Below, piece by piece: positions 1 through 8,925 of a DNA stretch of 37,845 nucleotides. Source of the DNA: Caedibacter sp052030685 (lineage in GTDB: Bacteria; Pseudomonadota; Gammaproteobacteria; Francisellales; Francisellaceae); NCBI RefSeq assembly GCF_052030685.1, contig NZ_JBQAJM010000024.1, positions 1 to 37,845 of the forward strand, given 5' to 3'. A model generated the notes under the pieces. The model saw nothing but the letters and a program-made list of their open reading frames with translations. It had not been told where the DNA came from and searched no databases. Position numbers and translations under genes: made by a program. Each line of letters starts with the position of its first letter. Within the stretch, counting starts at the first letter, position 1.

Positions 1-1
1 G

Positions 2-70
2 GCGAATCAAGCAAGTTATCAAATGTATTTAAAAATGAAACATGAATGTGAGAAATTTAAAAGTGCGTAA
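2..70 (+). CDS. 3' end of an unidentified ORF (partial)
   Basis: An open frame enters from the left edge and stops with TAA at 68-70. It encodes 22 residues ending SYQMYLKMKHECEKFKSA. A second copy of the same C-terminus lies at 34310-34363. Most differences between the copies are synonymous (GAA/GAG, AGT/AGC), with one Ala-to-Gly change, so the frame was probably translated. It sits 26 nt before the transposase start, so it could be a passenger or accessory gene of the Tn3-like element or the tail of another mobile element. I do not recognise the family. Confidence 0.5.
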   Translation, partial: ANQASYQMYLKMKHECEKFKSA

Positions 71-96
71 CTTCAGTGAATAAGTGAGGACACTGA

Positions 97-3000
97 ATGG
101 CAATTTATAATAGCCTAAAAATTTTGAATCAGAACGAATTTGAGGAGCTATTTGAAATTCCAAAAATTGACCCAAAAGACCGCGAGTCATTATTTGAGAT
201 AACCTCTGAAGATACTGAGTATTTAGATAATGAAACGGAAACTCACAATAAGATAAACTATGTTTTACAAGTAGGGTATTTCAGAGCAACGCGAAATTTT
301 TATGCATTTGATTTTAATCAAGTTAAAGACGATGTCAACTACATCCAAAATAGATATTACCCTAATAGCTCAAAGAAAATCAAAGCAGTTAATAGAAACA
401 AACACTATGCGACCCAACGCTTTATAATGCAGGCTTATGGATATCGTAGATATGACGCCAAGTTTGAACTTGAACTTACTAAGCAGGCAAATCGTTTATC
501 TCAAAGGGACTTAACACCACGATTTATTTTTGATGAATTATTGCACTACTGTGAACAATATCAAATAGTTCGTCCAAAGTATTCAACACTGCAATCAATA
601 GTATCAAGAGCCATTACACGAGAAGAAAAGAGATTGCTTACAAAATTGGGCAACCTTTTGGATAAGGCATCCCGAGTCACTATTGATGGGCTTATTTCCA
701 ACGAAAAAACAATTTCTGATCTTGCTCTACTTAAAAAAGATCCCAAAGGTCTAACTACTAGCGAGATGGAAAAAGAACTAGCAAAACAAAATAATATTTT
801 GATGGTCTTTGAAAAGTCAAAGCATATGGTTTCTAAGTTGGGCATATCAAGACAGAATTTACAATATTACTCTGAGTTGTGTGATTACTACGACTCATAT
901 CGAGTACGTGCATTTAGCAAGCAAAAGGCTAGACTATTAATGCTTTGCTTGATTTGGCAAAGATTTACCAAGATCAATGACCACCTGATAGACTATTTTA
1001 TTTATAAAACCAACTGGTATGAAACCGAAGCGTCAACAGAAGCAAGAAACTGTGTTTATGAGGCTAAGGTAAAAGCTAGTAGAGATAAGATAATTGCAAG
1101 CAAAATGCTGAAAATTGTTCATGATAAAGAAGTCGCACCTGAGGAGATTAGACCAAACTGTTATGAAATTGTTAACGAAGACAAATTTACCGACTTCACT
1201 GATAAACTTGCCAAACCAGACCTTGATGAAGAAGGGTATGTATGGCGCTATTATGCTCGTGAAAATGCTGCCAGAAAGCGCAACTTACGCAATATCGCAT
1301 TGAGTTTATGTATTGATTTTAATAATGAAACGGCATTAAAGGACGGTCTAGAATATGCCAAAGCATATTGGCAATCATCAGATAAGACAAAAGACCCTGT
1401 TGCTAAAGGCGTGCCAATAGAGTTTATTCCCAAATCAAAACGCAAATACATTTTTTATAAAAAGGCAGTCAAAACCTCACCTAAATCTAAAAGAACGAAA
1501 AACTTGAGCTACATTGATATTAAACGCTATGAAATGGCACTCTATCAAGCTTTATCAACAGCGATATCTGCTGGTAATATCTTTATTCCAGATAGTGTTG
1601 GTTATCGCAGCTTGGAAGCTGAACTAATTGCTAATCACATATGGGGAAAAGACAAAAAGACGATCTTAACATCGCTAGCGGATTGTATAAATACCAAGCC
1701 AATAAATGAAATACTCATTGAATTAAAAGATACACTCAATGAATTGTATAAAGGTGTTAATCAACGCATTAAGTCTGGTGCAAACAAGCATATTAAAATC
1801 AACGTAGACAAAGACAATATTATTACTTGGAAATTGCCCTACAAAAAAGAAGCTGATGCAGCTGATAATCCGTACTATGAGAAATTCAAAACCATTGGTA
1901 TTGCTGACGTTATTGACTTTACCGCTAACAAAACAAACTTCTATGATAGCTTAAGCCACCTTGTGAGCAGGGGTGCCAAATCAAAGGCTAAGCCTGAGCA
2001 TATTAAAGCTTATCTTGTATCACAAGGTGAAGCCATAGGACATAAAAAAACAGCAGAGTCATCTGATGTCAGTTATCAAAACCTCATTGATATGGAGGGT
2101 AAATTTATCCGAGTGGATTCATTGGTTGAAGCAGGTGATATTATCATAGATGCCATTTCCGATTTACCCATATTTAAATACTACAATCTCTCTGATTATG
2201 GTATTCATGCGAGTTTAGATGGGCAAAAGCTCGAAACCAAATATCAAACCGTGTTATCCCGATATTCCACAAAGTATTTTGGTTATGGTAAAGGCGTTGT
2301 CTCTTATAGCTTAATTGCTAATCATCTACCTGTAAGCACTAAGATCATTGGCGCTAATGAACATGAGAGCCATTATGTTTTGGATATCATCTACAATAAC
2401 AACAGCGATTTAAAAATCAAAGCCGTCTCAGGTGATATGCATTCAATAAATCGTGTTAATTTTGCGTTATTGTATTTATTTGGTTATGACTTTATGCCAA
2501 GAATTACGCAGATGCACTTAAAAGCAGAACAATCATTGGTTGCTTTCAAAGATATGAAAGGCTTTAAAAATGACATAATTAAGCCATCTAGCATCATTGA
2601 TGAAGAGCTAATCACCAGTGAGTGGGATGAAATCCAACGAATTTTGGCATCTATTGCGCGCAAAGATGTGTCACAAAGTACGATCATAAAAAAACTGTCA
2701 TCATACTCTCGAAAAAATAGAACGCTTAAAGCGCTAATTGAGTTTGATAAGATCATTATGAGTATTTACATGCTCAGATATATCGATGATATTCAGCTAA
2801 GAAGAAATGTACATCGAGCATTAAATCGTGGTGAAGCCTTCCATCAAATACGCTCTGCGTTATTCCAAGTCAATGGCAAAAAAATCCTTGGTAAGTCTGA
2901 AAATGCGCTTGAAATCAGTAATCAATGCAATCGAGTATTAGCTTGCTGTATTATTTATTACAACGCTTCATTACTATCAGAGCTATTAACACAGGCTGAG

Positions 3001-3156
3001 GCAAGAGGTGATGAAAAACTGTGTAAGCAAATTAAGCGGCTTTCACCTGTAGCATGGCAACATATTAGCCTGCTTGGAAATTTTGTTTTTTGTGGAAACG
3101 CTCAAAGCCTTGACATTAAAGGAATTGTGGAAAGTGTACTTGCTAAATTTGACTGA
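97..3156 (+). CDS. tnpA: Tn3-family transposase
   Basis: Large DDE transposase that carries out replicative transposition of Tn3-type elements by cutting and joining at the terminal inverted repeats. At 1019 aa it has the usual family length. The N-terminal part resembles the DNA-binding region of the family, and the C-terminal half carries the catalytic triad: D708 in the SLDGQK context, D780 in SGDMHS, and E913 in NRGEAFHQ. The start at 97 is preceded by a GTGAGG ribosome-binding site about 8 nt upstream. The reading frame is intact, so it may be active. It runs toward the terminal repeat at 3191-3238, as tnpA usually does in this family. The rest of the element, including any resolvase, res site and passenger genes, would lie left of the window. 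Confidence 0.95.
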   Translation: MAIYNSLKILNQNEFEELFEIPKIDPKDRESLFEITSEDTEYLDNETETHNKINYVLQVGYFRATRNFYAFDFNQVKDDVNYIQNRYYPNSSKKIKAVNRNKHYATQRFIMQAYGYRRYDAKFELELTKQANRLSQRDLTPRFIFDELLHYCEQYQIVRPKYSTLQSIVSRAITREEKRLLTKLGNLLDKASRVTIDGLISNEKTISDLALLKKDPKGLTTSEMEKELAKQNNILMVFEKSKHMVSKLGISRQNLQYYSELCDYYDSYRVRAFSKQKARLLMLCLIWQRFTKINDHLIDYFIYKTNWYETEASTEARNCVYEAKVKASRDKIIASKMLKIVHDKEVAPEEIRPNCYEIVNEDKFTDFTDKLAKPDLDEEGYVWRYYARENAARKRNLRNIALSLCIDFNNETALKDGLEYAKAYWQSSDKTKDPVAKGVPIEFIPKSKRKYIFYKKAVKTSPKSKRTKNLSYIDIKRYEMALYQALSTAISAGNIFIPDSVGYRSLEAELIANHIWGKDKKTILTSLADCINTKPINEILIELKDTLNELYKGVNQRIKSGANKHIKINVDKDNIITWKLPYKKEADAADNPYYEKFKTIGIADVIDFTANKTNFYDSLSHLVSRGAKSKAKPEHIKAYLVSQGEAIGHKKTAESSDVSYQNLIDMEGKFIRVDSLVEAGDIIIDAISDLPIFKYYNLSDYGIHASLDGQKLETKYQTVLSRYSTKYFGYGKGVVSYSLIANHLPVSTKIIGANEHESHYVLDIIYNNNSDLKIKAVSGDMHSINRVNFALLYLFGYDFMPRITQMHLKAEQSLVAFKDMKGFKNDIIKPSSIIDEELITSEWDEIQRILASIARKDVSQSTIIKKLSSYSRKNRTLKALIEFDKIIMSIYMLRYIDDIQLRRNVHRALNRGEAFHQIRSALFQVNGKKILGKSENALEISNQCNRVLACCIIYYNASLLSELLTQAEARGDEKLCKQIKRLSPVAWQHISLLGNFVFCGNAQSLDIKGIVESVLAKFD

Positions 3157-3190
3157 AAAGCAAGTGGCTACAACCTATATGTAATAAGGG

Positions 3191-3238
3191 CTAACATCAC
3201 TTTGATAGTACAAACCAGTGCTATCTGGAATTAACCCC
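3191..3238. repeat. terminal inverted repeat of the Tn3-family element (one end)
   Basis: Read on the minus strand from 3238 inward, this begins GGGGTTAATTCCAGATAGCA and ends GATGTTAG, the GGGG...TTAG pattern typical of Tn3-family ends. Base 3239 onward is sodC coding sequence, which fixes the outer boundary. Tn3 elements duplicate 5 bp of target, so TATTC at 3239-3243 is the expected duplication. The matching left end is outside the window, so neither the repeat length nor the duplication can be confirmed here. Confidence 0.7.
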
Positions 3239-3536
3239 TATTCATCAAAATCCCAGTTGCGATAAGGGTGGTATGGCAGCTGGTGGGCATTGGGATCCCA
3301 ACAATAAAGGAAGTCATCAAGGACCTTATGGTAATGGGCATTTGGGCGATCTACCGATATTATATGTTGATAAAGAAGGTGATGCCAACTCACCGGTATT
3401 TGCGCCTAGAATACATAACTTAAACGAAATTAAAGGGCATAGCTTAATGATTCACTCAGGAGGAGATAATTATTCTGATCATCCAGAGGCGCTTGGCGGT
3501 GGAGGGGCTAGAATGTGGTGTGGTGTTATTCAATAA
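3239..3536 (+). pseudogene. sodC: Cu/Zn superoxide dismutase, 3' fragment cut by the Tn3-family element
   Basis: The frame reads continuously from the transposon end (3238) to the TAA at 3534-3536. It starts inside the conserved HIHQNPSC stretch and continues through AAGGHWDP, GHLGDLP, LKGHSLMIHSGGDNYSDHP and GGGGARMWCGVI. These are the hallmark segments of bacterial periplasmic SodC, including later metal-ligand histidines and the final disulfide cysteine. The signal peptide, the N-terminal half and the first copper-ligand histidine are missing. Base 3239 is the third base of that His codon, with the CA lost to the transposon side. An ATG at 3273 could start an 87-aa product, but it would lack key ligands. 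It converges on mnmE with a 25-nt gap. Confidence 0.9.
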
Positions 3537-3561
3537 AACTCAAGTTGCATTTAGAGATTAC

Positions 3562-4911
3562 TTATTTCCCAATACAAAAACTACTAAATATCTCACCTAA
3601 TAGATCATCCGCACTAAACTCACCAGTAATCGAGGAAAGTTGCTTTTGGGCAAGATTTAACTCTTCGGCTAATAGTTCACCATCTTTATGCGTTAAGTGG
3701 GTAAACGCCATCTCCAGATGGCTTTGGGCTTGACGTAAGGCATTAATGTGACGTTTTCTGGCGGTAAAAACGCCTTCAGTTGTTTGCTCATAGCCAATGG
3801 CTTTAAGCAGATAATCGCGTAATTTATTGATGCCAATATCATGTTTAGCAGAAATATACAGGTGATTGTCGTGATTTTCTTTATGAGCATCGCTAAGATC
3901 CACTTTGTTGTAGATATAGGTAATTGGAATATGACTAGGAATGTGCGTGAAAAACTCAGGGGCAAGCTCTGTGATCTTGTGATCTTTGGTGTCATTGATA
4001 TCAGCAACCAATAGGATATGATCAGCTTTTTTAATTGCCTCCAACGCGCGTCTAACACCTTCGGTTTCAATCACGTCATTGCTGACTCTAAGTCCGGCAG
4101 TATCAATAATATGCACAGGAATGCCATTTATTTGGATATATTCACGTAAGGTATCACGAGTGGTTCCTTCAATATCGGTAACAATTGCACTTTCCTTGCC
4201 GGCTAAGGCGTTTAATAGGCTTGATTTACCGGCATTTGGTTTGCCAGCGATGACGATCTCAACTCCCTCACGTAATAGTGCACCTTGTTTGGAGTTATGC
4301 AGCACTGAGTCAACATTCTGCTGCACTTGTAATAATTGTGTTTTGATATGCTCATCAGCTAAAAAGTCGATTTCTTCTTCAGGAAAATCAATCGCTGCTT
4401 CAACATGAATGCGTAAGTGAATTAAAGATTCAACTAAGGTGTCAATATGCTGAGAGAAATCTCCTTGTAATGATCGCATCGCTGACTTAGCTGCCTGTTC
4501 AGATGAAGCATCAATCATATCTGCAATCGCTTCAGCCTGAGCTAAATCAATTTTGTCATTAAGGTAAGCACGTTCGGTAAACTCACCAGGCTTGGCAAGG
4601 CGTGCACCGTGTTCAATAGCGGTCTGTAAAATAAGGTTTAATACCACGGGACCACCATGGGCTTGCAGCTCAACAACATCTTCACCGGTATAGGAATGAG
4701 GTGCTTTGAAATATAATGCAATACCTTGATCTAATGTTTCATCATTGATGTCTTTAAATGGCAGAAAGTGAGCATGTCTTGCTTTAAGAGGCGTTTGTGC
4801 AATCTTATGCGCAATTGCATAAGACTCTTTGCCGGAAATGCGAATAATACCCACGCCACCCTTTCCAGGTGCTGTAGCAATTGCGGCAATTGTATCAGAG
4901 TTGATAAGCAT
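3562..4911 (-). CDS. mnmE: tRNA uridine-5-carboxymethylaminomethyl modification GTPase MnmE (TrmE)
   Basis: With MnmG, MnmE installs the aminomethyl/carboxymethylaminomethyl group at C5 of wobble uridine 34 in certain tRNAs. The protein is 449 aa, close to the E. coli length. The N-terminal TrmE domain (about 1-118) is followed by a helical region that brackets the G domain. G motifs are visible: GKPNAGKS at 223-230, TTRD at 250-253, DTAG at 270-273 and NKVD at 335-338. The invariant C-terminal CIGK (Cys446) is intact. There is no clear Shine-Dalgarno sequence ahead of the conserved MLINSDTIAAIATAP start. It is the last gene of the minus-strand array, and its 5' side abuts the half palindromic element at 4961-5054. 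Confidence 0.97.
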   Translation of the reverse strand: MLINSDTIAAIATAPGKGGVGIIRISGKESYAIAHKIAQTPLKARHAHFLPFKDINDETLDQGIALYFKAPHSYTGEDVVELQAHGGPVVLNLILQTAIEHGARLAKPGEFTERAYLNDKIDLAQAEAIADMIDASSEQAAKSAMRSLQGDFSQHIDTLVESLIHLRIHVEAAIDFPEEEIDFLADEHIKTQLLQVQQNVDSVLHNSKQGALLREGVEIVIAGKPNAGKSSLLNALAGKESAIVTDIEGTTRDTLREYIQINGIPVHIIDTAGLRVSNDVIETEGVRRALEAIKKADHILLVADINDTKDHKITELAPEFFTHIPSHIPITYIYNKVDLSDAHKENHDNHLYISAKHDIGINKLRDYLLKAIGYEQTTEGVFTARKRHINALRQAQSHLEMAFTHLTHKDGELLAEELNLAQKQLSSITGEFSADDLLGEIFSSFCIGK

Positions 4912-4960
4912 TTTAAGGTTAAGTACATAATATAAATATGCAGGTTAGGATAGCGGATTT

Positions 4961-5054
4961 TATAACGCTCGTGAATCATTTTGCAGTGTTTAATATCGAA
5001 GAAGTTTTTGATACTTTTGTGTGATTGGATTGCAGCTAATAGCTAGGACTATTA
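4961..5054. repeat. half-copy of the palindromic intergenic element
   Basis: On the plus strand this begins TATAACGCTCGTGAATCATT, matching about 20 of 24 terminal bases of the full element at 12430-12596. It continues with GAAGAAGTTTTTGAT and ends in the same centre, TAATAG-ctagga-CTATTA (5037-5054). Only one arm is present. The other side of the centre is the dusB coding sequence, and the last codons of dusB lie within this centre. Confidence 0.75.
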
Positions 5055-6001
5055 GCTAAAAAATCAATCTGAGCTTTAGGCGTTGTTAATTTATTAAAGA
5101 GTTGACGGGCTTGAGTCAAATCAAATTCTGGGATTTGCTCAAAATACCAAGTAATGTGTTTGCGCGCAAAACGTACGCCCATGTAATCACCATAAAAGTT
5201 ATGCATGGCTTTGACATGCTCAATGATGATATTTAATTTTTGTGTGAAGTTAGGTGATGGATGATAGCTTCCAGTTTGCAAAAAGTCGTTGATTTGCTGA
5301 AATAGCCAAGGATTGCCATGCGCAGCTCTGCCAATCATTAAGGCATCAGCTTGGGTATACTCAAGGACTTGTTTGGCTTTTTCAGGTGCGGTGATATCAC
5401 CATTAGCAATGACGGGTATATTAATGCGCTGTTTAATTTCAGCAATGAGATCATATTCAGCATGACCTGTATATTTCTGATCGCGCGTACGACCATGAAT
5501 AGTAAGTGTTTGAATACCCGCATTCTCTGCAATCTGCGCAATTTTTAAGGCATTTTTATTATTCTTGCTCCAACCGGTACGAATCTTTAAGGTCACAGGG
5601 ACATTGACTGCATTTACGACGGCACAGAGAATTTCATCGACTAATTGCTCATTTTGCATCAGTGCAGAACCTGCTAATTTATTGCAGACTTTTTTAGCCG
5701 GACAGCCCATATTGATATCAATAATATCGGCACCTTTTTCAACGTTTAAAATCGCTGATTCAGCAAGCATATCAGGATCCCCGCCAGCGATTTGAATAAT
5801 CTTGGGGGCGACCTCATCGCTATGATCAATACGGCGTTGTGTTTTGGTCGTTTCATATAGATGCTTGTGTGACCAAACCATTTCTGATACGACCCAACCG
5901 GCACCATGTGTTTTACACAGCTTACGAAAGGGTAAGTCAGTCACGCCTGCCATGGGTGCCAAAAATAACATATTATCTGAGTGAAACTGACCGATTTTCA
6001 T
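5036..6001 (-). CDS. dusB: tRNA-dihydrouridine synthase B
   Basis: FMN-dependent enzyme that reduces specific uridines in the tRNA D-loop to dihydrouridine. It is 321 aa. The TIM-barrel domain carries LAPMAGVTDLPFR near the N-terminus, MGCPAKKVCNK with the catalytic Cys106, LKIRTGW with Lys139, and the FMN-phosphate-binding NGDI and IGRAAHGNPW segments. It starts 6 nt after the prmA stop, the same prmA-dusB pairing as in E. coli, though no fis gene follows here. The final residues ANSPSY and the stop are encoded by the central palindrome of a repeat element (4961-5054), so the C-terminal tail was probably rewritten by the insertion. The catalytic core looks intact. Confidence 0.95.
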   Translation of the reverse strand: MKIGQFHSDNMLFLAPMAGVTDLPFRKLCKTHGAGWVVSEMVWSHKHLYETTKTQRRIDHSDEVAPKIIQIAGGDPDMLAESAILNVEKGADIIDINMGCPAKKVCNKLAGSALMQNEQLVDEILCAVVNAVNVPVTLKIRTGWSKNNKNALKIAQIAENAGIQTLTIHGRTRDQKYTGHAEYDLIAEIKQRINIPVIANGDITAPEKAKQVLEYTQADALMIGRAAHGNPWLFQQINDFLQTGSYHPSPNFTQKLNIIIEHVKAMHNFYGDYMGVRFARKHITWYFEQIPEFDLTQARQLFNKLTTPKAQIDFLANSPSY

Positions 6002-6007
6002 GCTTTT

Positions 6008-6901
6008 TTACGGCTTGCGAATGCCTGATATTAATGTCCATTCATCCTTGAAAGTGGGTTCATTTAATACAAAATAAGGTGAGAATGCTTTGATAATATC
6101 ATCCACTTGCTCTTGTAAAATACCCGATAAAGCAAGCTTGCCATGCGGTTTAACAAAATCAGCAATAATTTCTTTAAGGTCAATTAAGATACCGGCAAGA
6201 ATATTGGCAATTAAAATATCGGCTTTGACTGACTTAGGTGCTTCATCTGGTAGATAAGCAGTGAAATTAGCATTAATGTCATTTTTCTCAGCATTAGCGT
6301 GGGTTGCTAAAATCGCTTGTGGATCATTGTCAATAGCAATGACGTCATGCGCGCCTAGTTTCTTGGCAGCAACTGCCAAAATGCCAGAACCGCAGCCGAG
6401 ATCGATTACATGATCTTTGGCAGAGACATGATGCTCAAGCCATTCAAGACACAAAGCAGTTGTTTGATGTGTCCCTGTACCAAAGGCAAGCCCTGGATCA
6501 AGGAGGATGTTGACTTGATCGTCACTATGGATTTCTGGTGTGCACCAACTTGGATAAATCCATAAGCGACGCCCAAATTGCATCGGTTTGAAATCGTCCA
6601 TCCACGTGCGTGTCCAATCTTGATCAGCAAATTCACGTGTATGAATGTCGCCAATAATATTGAGCTTTAATGCGCTTTCATCAAGTGATGTGGTAATGTC
6701 AGATAGCTGATATTCTTCAGTAAAAAGTGCAACTAAAACCACTTCATCCCATAGCGGATTTTCGCCTGCTTTAGGTTCAAGAATTGGCTGATCTTTAGCA
6801 TCTTGATAAGTAACAGAACAAGCGCCTTGTGCTAAAAGATAGTCTTCTAATGCTTCAAGGTTAGCTTTAAGACAAGTAAGGGATAATTCTTTCCACAACA
6901 T
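6008..6901 (-). CDS. prmA: ribosomal protein L11 methyltransferase
   Basis: SAM-dependent enzyme that methylates lysines and the N-terminus of ribosomal protein L11. The ATG at 6901 gives 297 aa beginning MLWKELSLTCLKANLEALED, which aligns with the usual PrmA start. An upstream in-frame GTG at 6919 would add only six residues and overlap accC. The N-terminal substrate-recognition domain is followed by a Rossmann methyltransferase domain with VIDLGCGSGILAVAA, an acidic AIDNDP strand end, and the ILANILAG motif. The start lies 4 nt after the accC stop with no good Shine-Dalgarno sequence, which points to coupled translation. Confidence 0.95.
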   Translation of the reverse strand: MLWKELSLTCLKANLEALEDYLLAQGACSVTYQDAKDQPILEPKAGENPLWDEVVLVALFTEEYQLSDITTSLDESALKLNIIGDIHTREFADQDWTRTWMDDFKPMQFGRRLWIYPSWCTPEIHSDDQVNILLDPGLAFGTGTHQTTALCLEWLEHHVSAKDHVIDLGCGSGILAVAAKKLGAHDVIAIDNDPQAILATHANAEKNDINANFTAYLPDEAPKSVKADILIANILAGILIDLKEIIADFVKPHGKLALSGILQEQVDDIIKAFSPYFVLNEPTFKDEWTLISGIRKP

Positions 6902-6905
6902 GATT

Positions 6906-8255
6906 TTATGCTTTATCACGCTCTAGCATTTTTTCAAGATAGTGGATATTAGTACCACCATTTTGGAATTCGCGCTCAGCAAGAATTTTATGATGCAATG
7001 GAATATTTGTTTTAATGCCGCTGATAATCATTTCTTCAAGTGCACTTTGCATGCGCTGAATGGCGATATCACGTGTGCGTGCGTGAACGATGACTTTAGC
7101 AATCATTGAGTCATAATTAGGTGGCACGAAGTATTGAGAATAAATGTGTGAGTCAACACGCACACCAGGTCCACCTGGGGCGTGATAGATATCAATCTTG
7201 CCAGGGCAAGGCATCATTTTCTCAGGATCTTCAGCATTGATACGGCACTCAATTGCATGCCCCATGATCTTGATGTCTTCTTGTTTAAATGTTAGTGAAC
7301 CACCTGAAGCAATGCGGATTTGCTCTTTAATTAAATCGATATTGGTGATTGACTCAGTCACTGGGTGTTCAACCTGAATACGTGTGTTCATCTCGATGAA
7401 GTAGAATTCACCATTCTCGTATAAGAACTCAAAAGTTCCAGCCCCGCGATATTTAAGCATCTTACAAGCATCAACACAGCGTTTGCCGATCTCAGCACGT
7501 TGCTCGTCAGTTAATCCTACAGCAGGCGCCTCTTCAATGACTTTTTGATGACGACGTTGTGTTGAGCAGTCGCGTTCAAATAAATGAATGGCATTGCCCT
7601 CACCGTCACCAAAGACTTGAATTTCAATATGACGCGGGTTTTCAAGGAATTTCTCCATATAAACCATGTCATTATTAAAAGCCATCTTTGCTTCAGCTTG
7701 TGTCATTTCGATAAATTTCAGTAAGTCTTCTTTTTTACGCACAACACGCATGCCACGACCGCCACCACCACCGGCAGCTTTGATCATAATTGGATAACCA
7801 ATGCTATCAGCCATAGCTAGATTTTTTTGTGGGTCTTTGCTAATTGGGCCATTGGAGCCAGGTACACATGGCACACCTGCTTCTTTCATAGCTTGAATCG
7901 CGGCAACCTTATCCCCCATCACACGAATGCTTTCAGCGCGTGGACCAACAAAGATAAAGCCACTAGATTCTACGGCATCGGCAAAGTCAGCATTCTCTGA
8001 TAAAAAGCCATAACCTGGGTGAATTGCATCAGCGCCAGAGACTTCAGCGGCAGCGATAATTGCAGGAATATGCAAATAGCTATTTGTGGGGCTGGCAGGC
8101 CCAATACAAATGGTTTCATCAGCGAGTTTTACATGCATTAAATCGCGATCAACCGTTGAATGAACGGCAACGGTTTTAATGCCTAGTTCGCGGCATGCAC
8201 GAAGGATTCTAAGTGCAATTTCACCGCGATTTGCAATTAAGAGTTTTTTAATCAT
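6906..8255 (-). CDS. accC: biotin carboxylase subunit of acetyl-CoA carboxylase
   Basis: Carboxylates the biotin carried by AccB, using ATP and bicarbonate, as the first step of malonyl-CoA formation for fatty-acid synthesis. The start MIKKLLIANRGEIALRIL at 8255 gives 449 aa, the same length as the E. coli enzyme. The longer frame to 8291 adds 12 residues not expected in the family. Visible are the biotin carboxylase N-terminal domain, the ATP-grasp glycine loop GGGGRGMR, and the catalytic EMNTRIQVEHPVTE signature. It follows accB by 48 nt in a conserved accB-accC pair. Confidence 0.97.
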   Translation of the reverse strand: MIKKLLIANRGEIALRILRACRELGIKTVAVHSTVDRDLMHVKLADETICIGPASPTNSYLHIPAIIAAAEVSGADAIHPGYGFLSENADFADAVESSGFIFVGPRAESIRVMGDKVAAIQAMKEAGVPCVPGSNGPISKDPQKNLAMADSIGYPIMIKAAGGGGGRGMRVVRKKEDLLKFIEMTQAEAKMAFNNDMVYMEKFLENPRHIEIQVFGDGEGNAIHLFERDCSTQRRHQKVIEEAPAVGLTDEQRAEIGKRCVDACKMLKYRGAGTFEFLYENGEFYFIEMNTRIQVEHPVTESITNIDLIKEQIRIASGGSLTFKQEDIKIMGHAIECRINAEDPEKMMPCPGKIDIYHAPGGPGVRVDSHIYSQYFVPPNYDSMIAKVIVHARTRDIAIQRMQSALEEMIISGIKTNIPLHHKILAEREFQNGGTNIHYLEKMLERDKA

Positions 8256-8303
8256 ATCAAACCTGTTAAAAACTATTTTTGTGTTTATCAATAAGTGATT
8301 GGC

Positions 8304-8783
8304 TTAGCTAATGATGAAAAGAGGTTGATCGTATTCAACGGGGGAACCATCTTCAACAAGAATTTTAAGCACAGTACCAGAGTGATCAGCTTCGATTTGA
8401 TTCATAATCTTCATTGCTTCAATAATACATAAGGTATCACCTGCTTTTACGGCTTGACCTTCAGTGACGAAAGAAGAAGCACCCGGTGAAGGCGATTGAT
8501 AGAAAGTGCCAACCATCGGTGACTTAACCTGTTTGCCTTGTGGCAAGGTTTCAGCTGGTTTTGCAGCAGATGCAGCTTGTTGAGTTTGTGGTTCAAAAGT
8601 AGCAGTTTGTTGCGGCATAGCAGCAGGGGTATGATGAATAAATTGCTGTGGAGCCAAAGCATTCACAGGTTGAGGATGACTGCCAGTGATGCGAATGGAA
8701 GTTTCGCCTTCTTTGATTTCAATTTCGTTAACATTTGATTTTTCAATCAATGCGATCAGTTGTTCAATCTTTTGAATATCCAT
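8304..8783 (-). CDS. accB: biotin carboxyl carrier protein of acetyl-CoA carboxylase
   Basis: Carries biotin between the AccC active site and the carboxyltransferase. At 159 aa it has the usual length. The N-terminal helical segment (about 1-35) is followed by a Pro/Ala/Gln-rich flexible linker (about 36-84) and the C-terminal biotinyl domain. The biotin attachment site EAMKIMN has the modified lysine at position 125. The 142-nt gap to aroQ upstream is the largest between genes from rsmA to mnmE, so a promoter for accBC probably lies there. I could not pick a convincing one. Confidence 0.97.
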   Translation of the reverse strand: MDIQKIEQLIALIEKSNVNEIEIKEGETSIRITGSHPQPVNALAPQQFIHHTPAAMPQQTATFEPQTQQAASAAKPAETLPQGKQVKSPMVGTFYQSPSPGASSFVTEGQAVKAGDTLCIIEAMKIMNQIEADHSGTVLKILVEDGSPVEYDQPLFIIS

Positions 8784-8925
8784 CTGTTTTAATTAACCTT
8801 TGTTTAAATTTAACTTTATGTTTAACTCATTCCAACCAGACATTGTTGCGGCAAATGATCAAAATGTCACGTGTTGTTTTCGCTTTTTAGGCGTGGGTTT
8901 TATCTAGATATTATCTTGTAAACCG

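Noticed and set aside
3515..3733. Open frame overlapping the sodC end and mnmE on the plus strand.
   Set aside because: It has no ribosome-binding site and no recognisable protein features, and most of it is antisense to mnmE.
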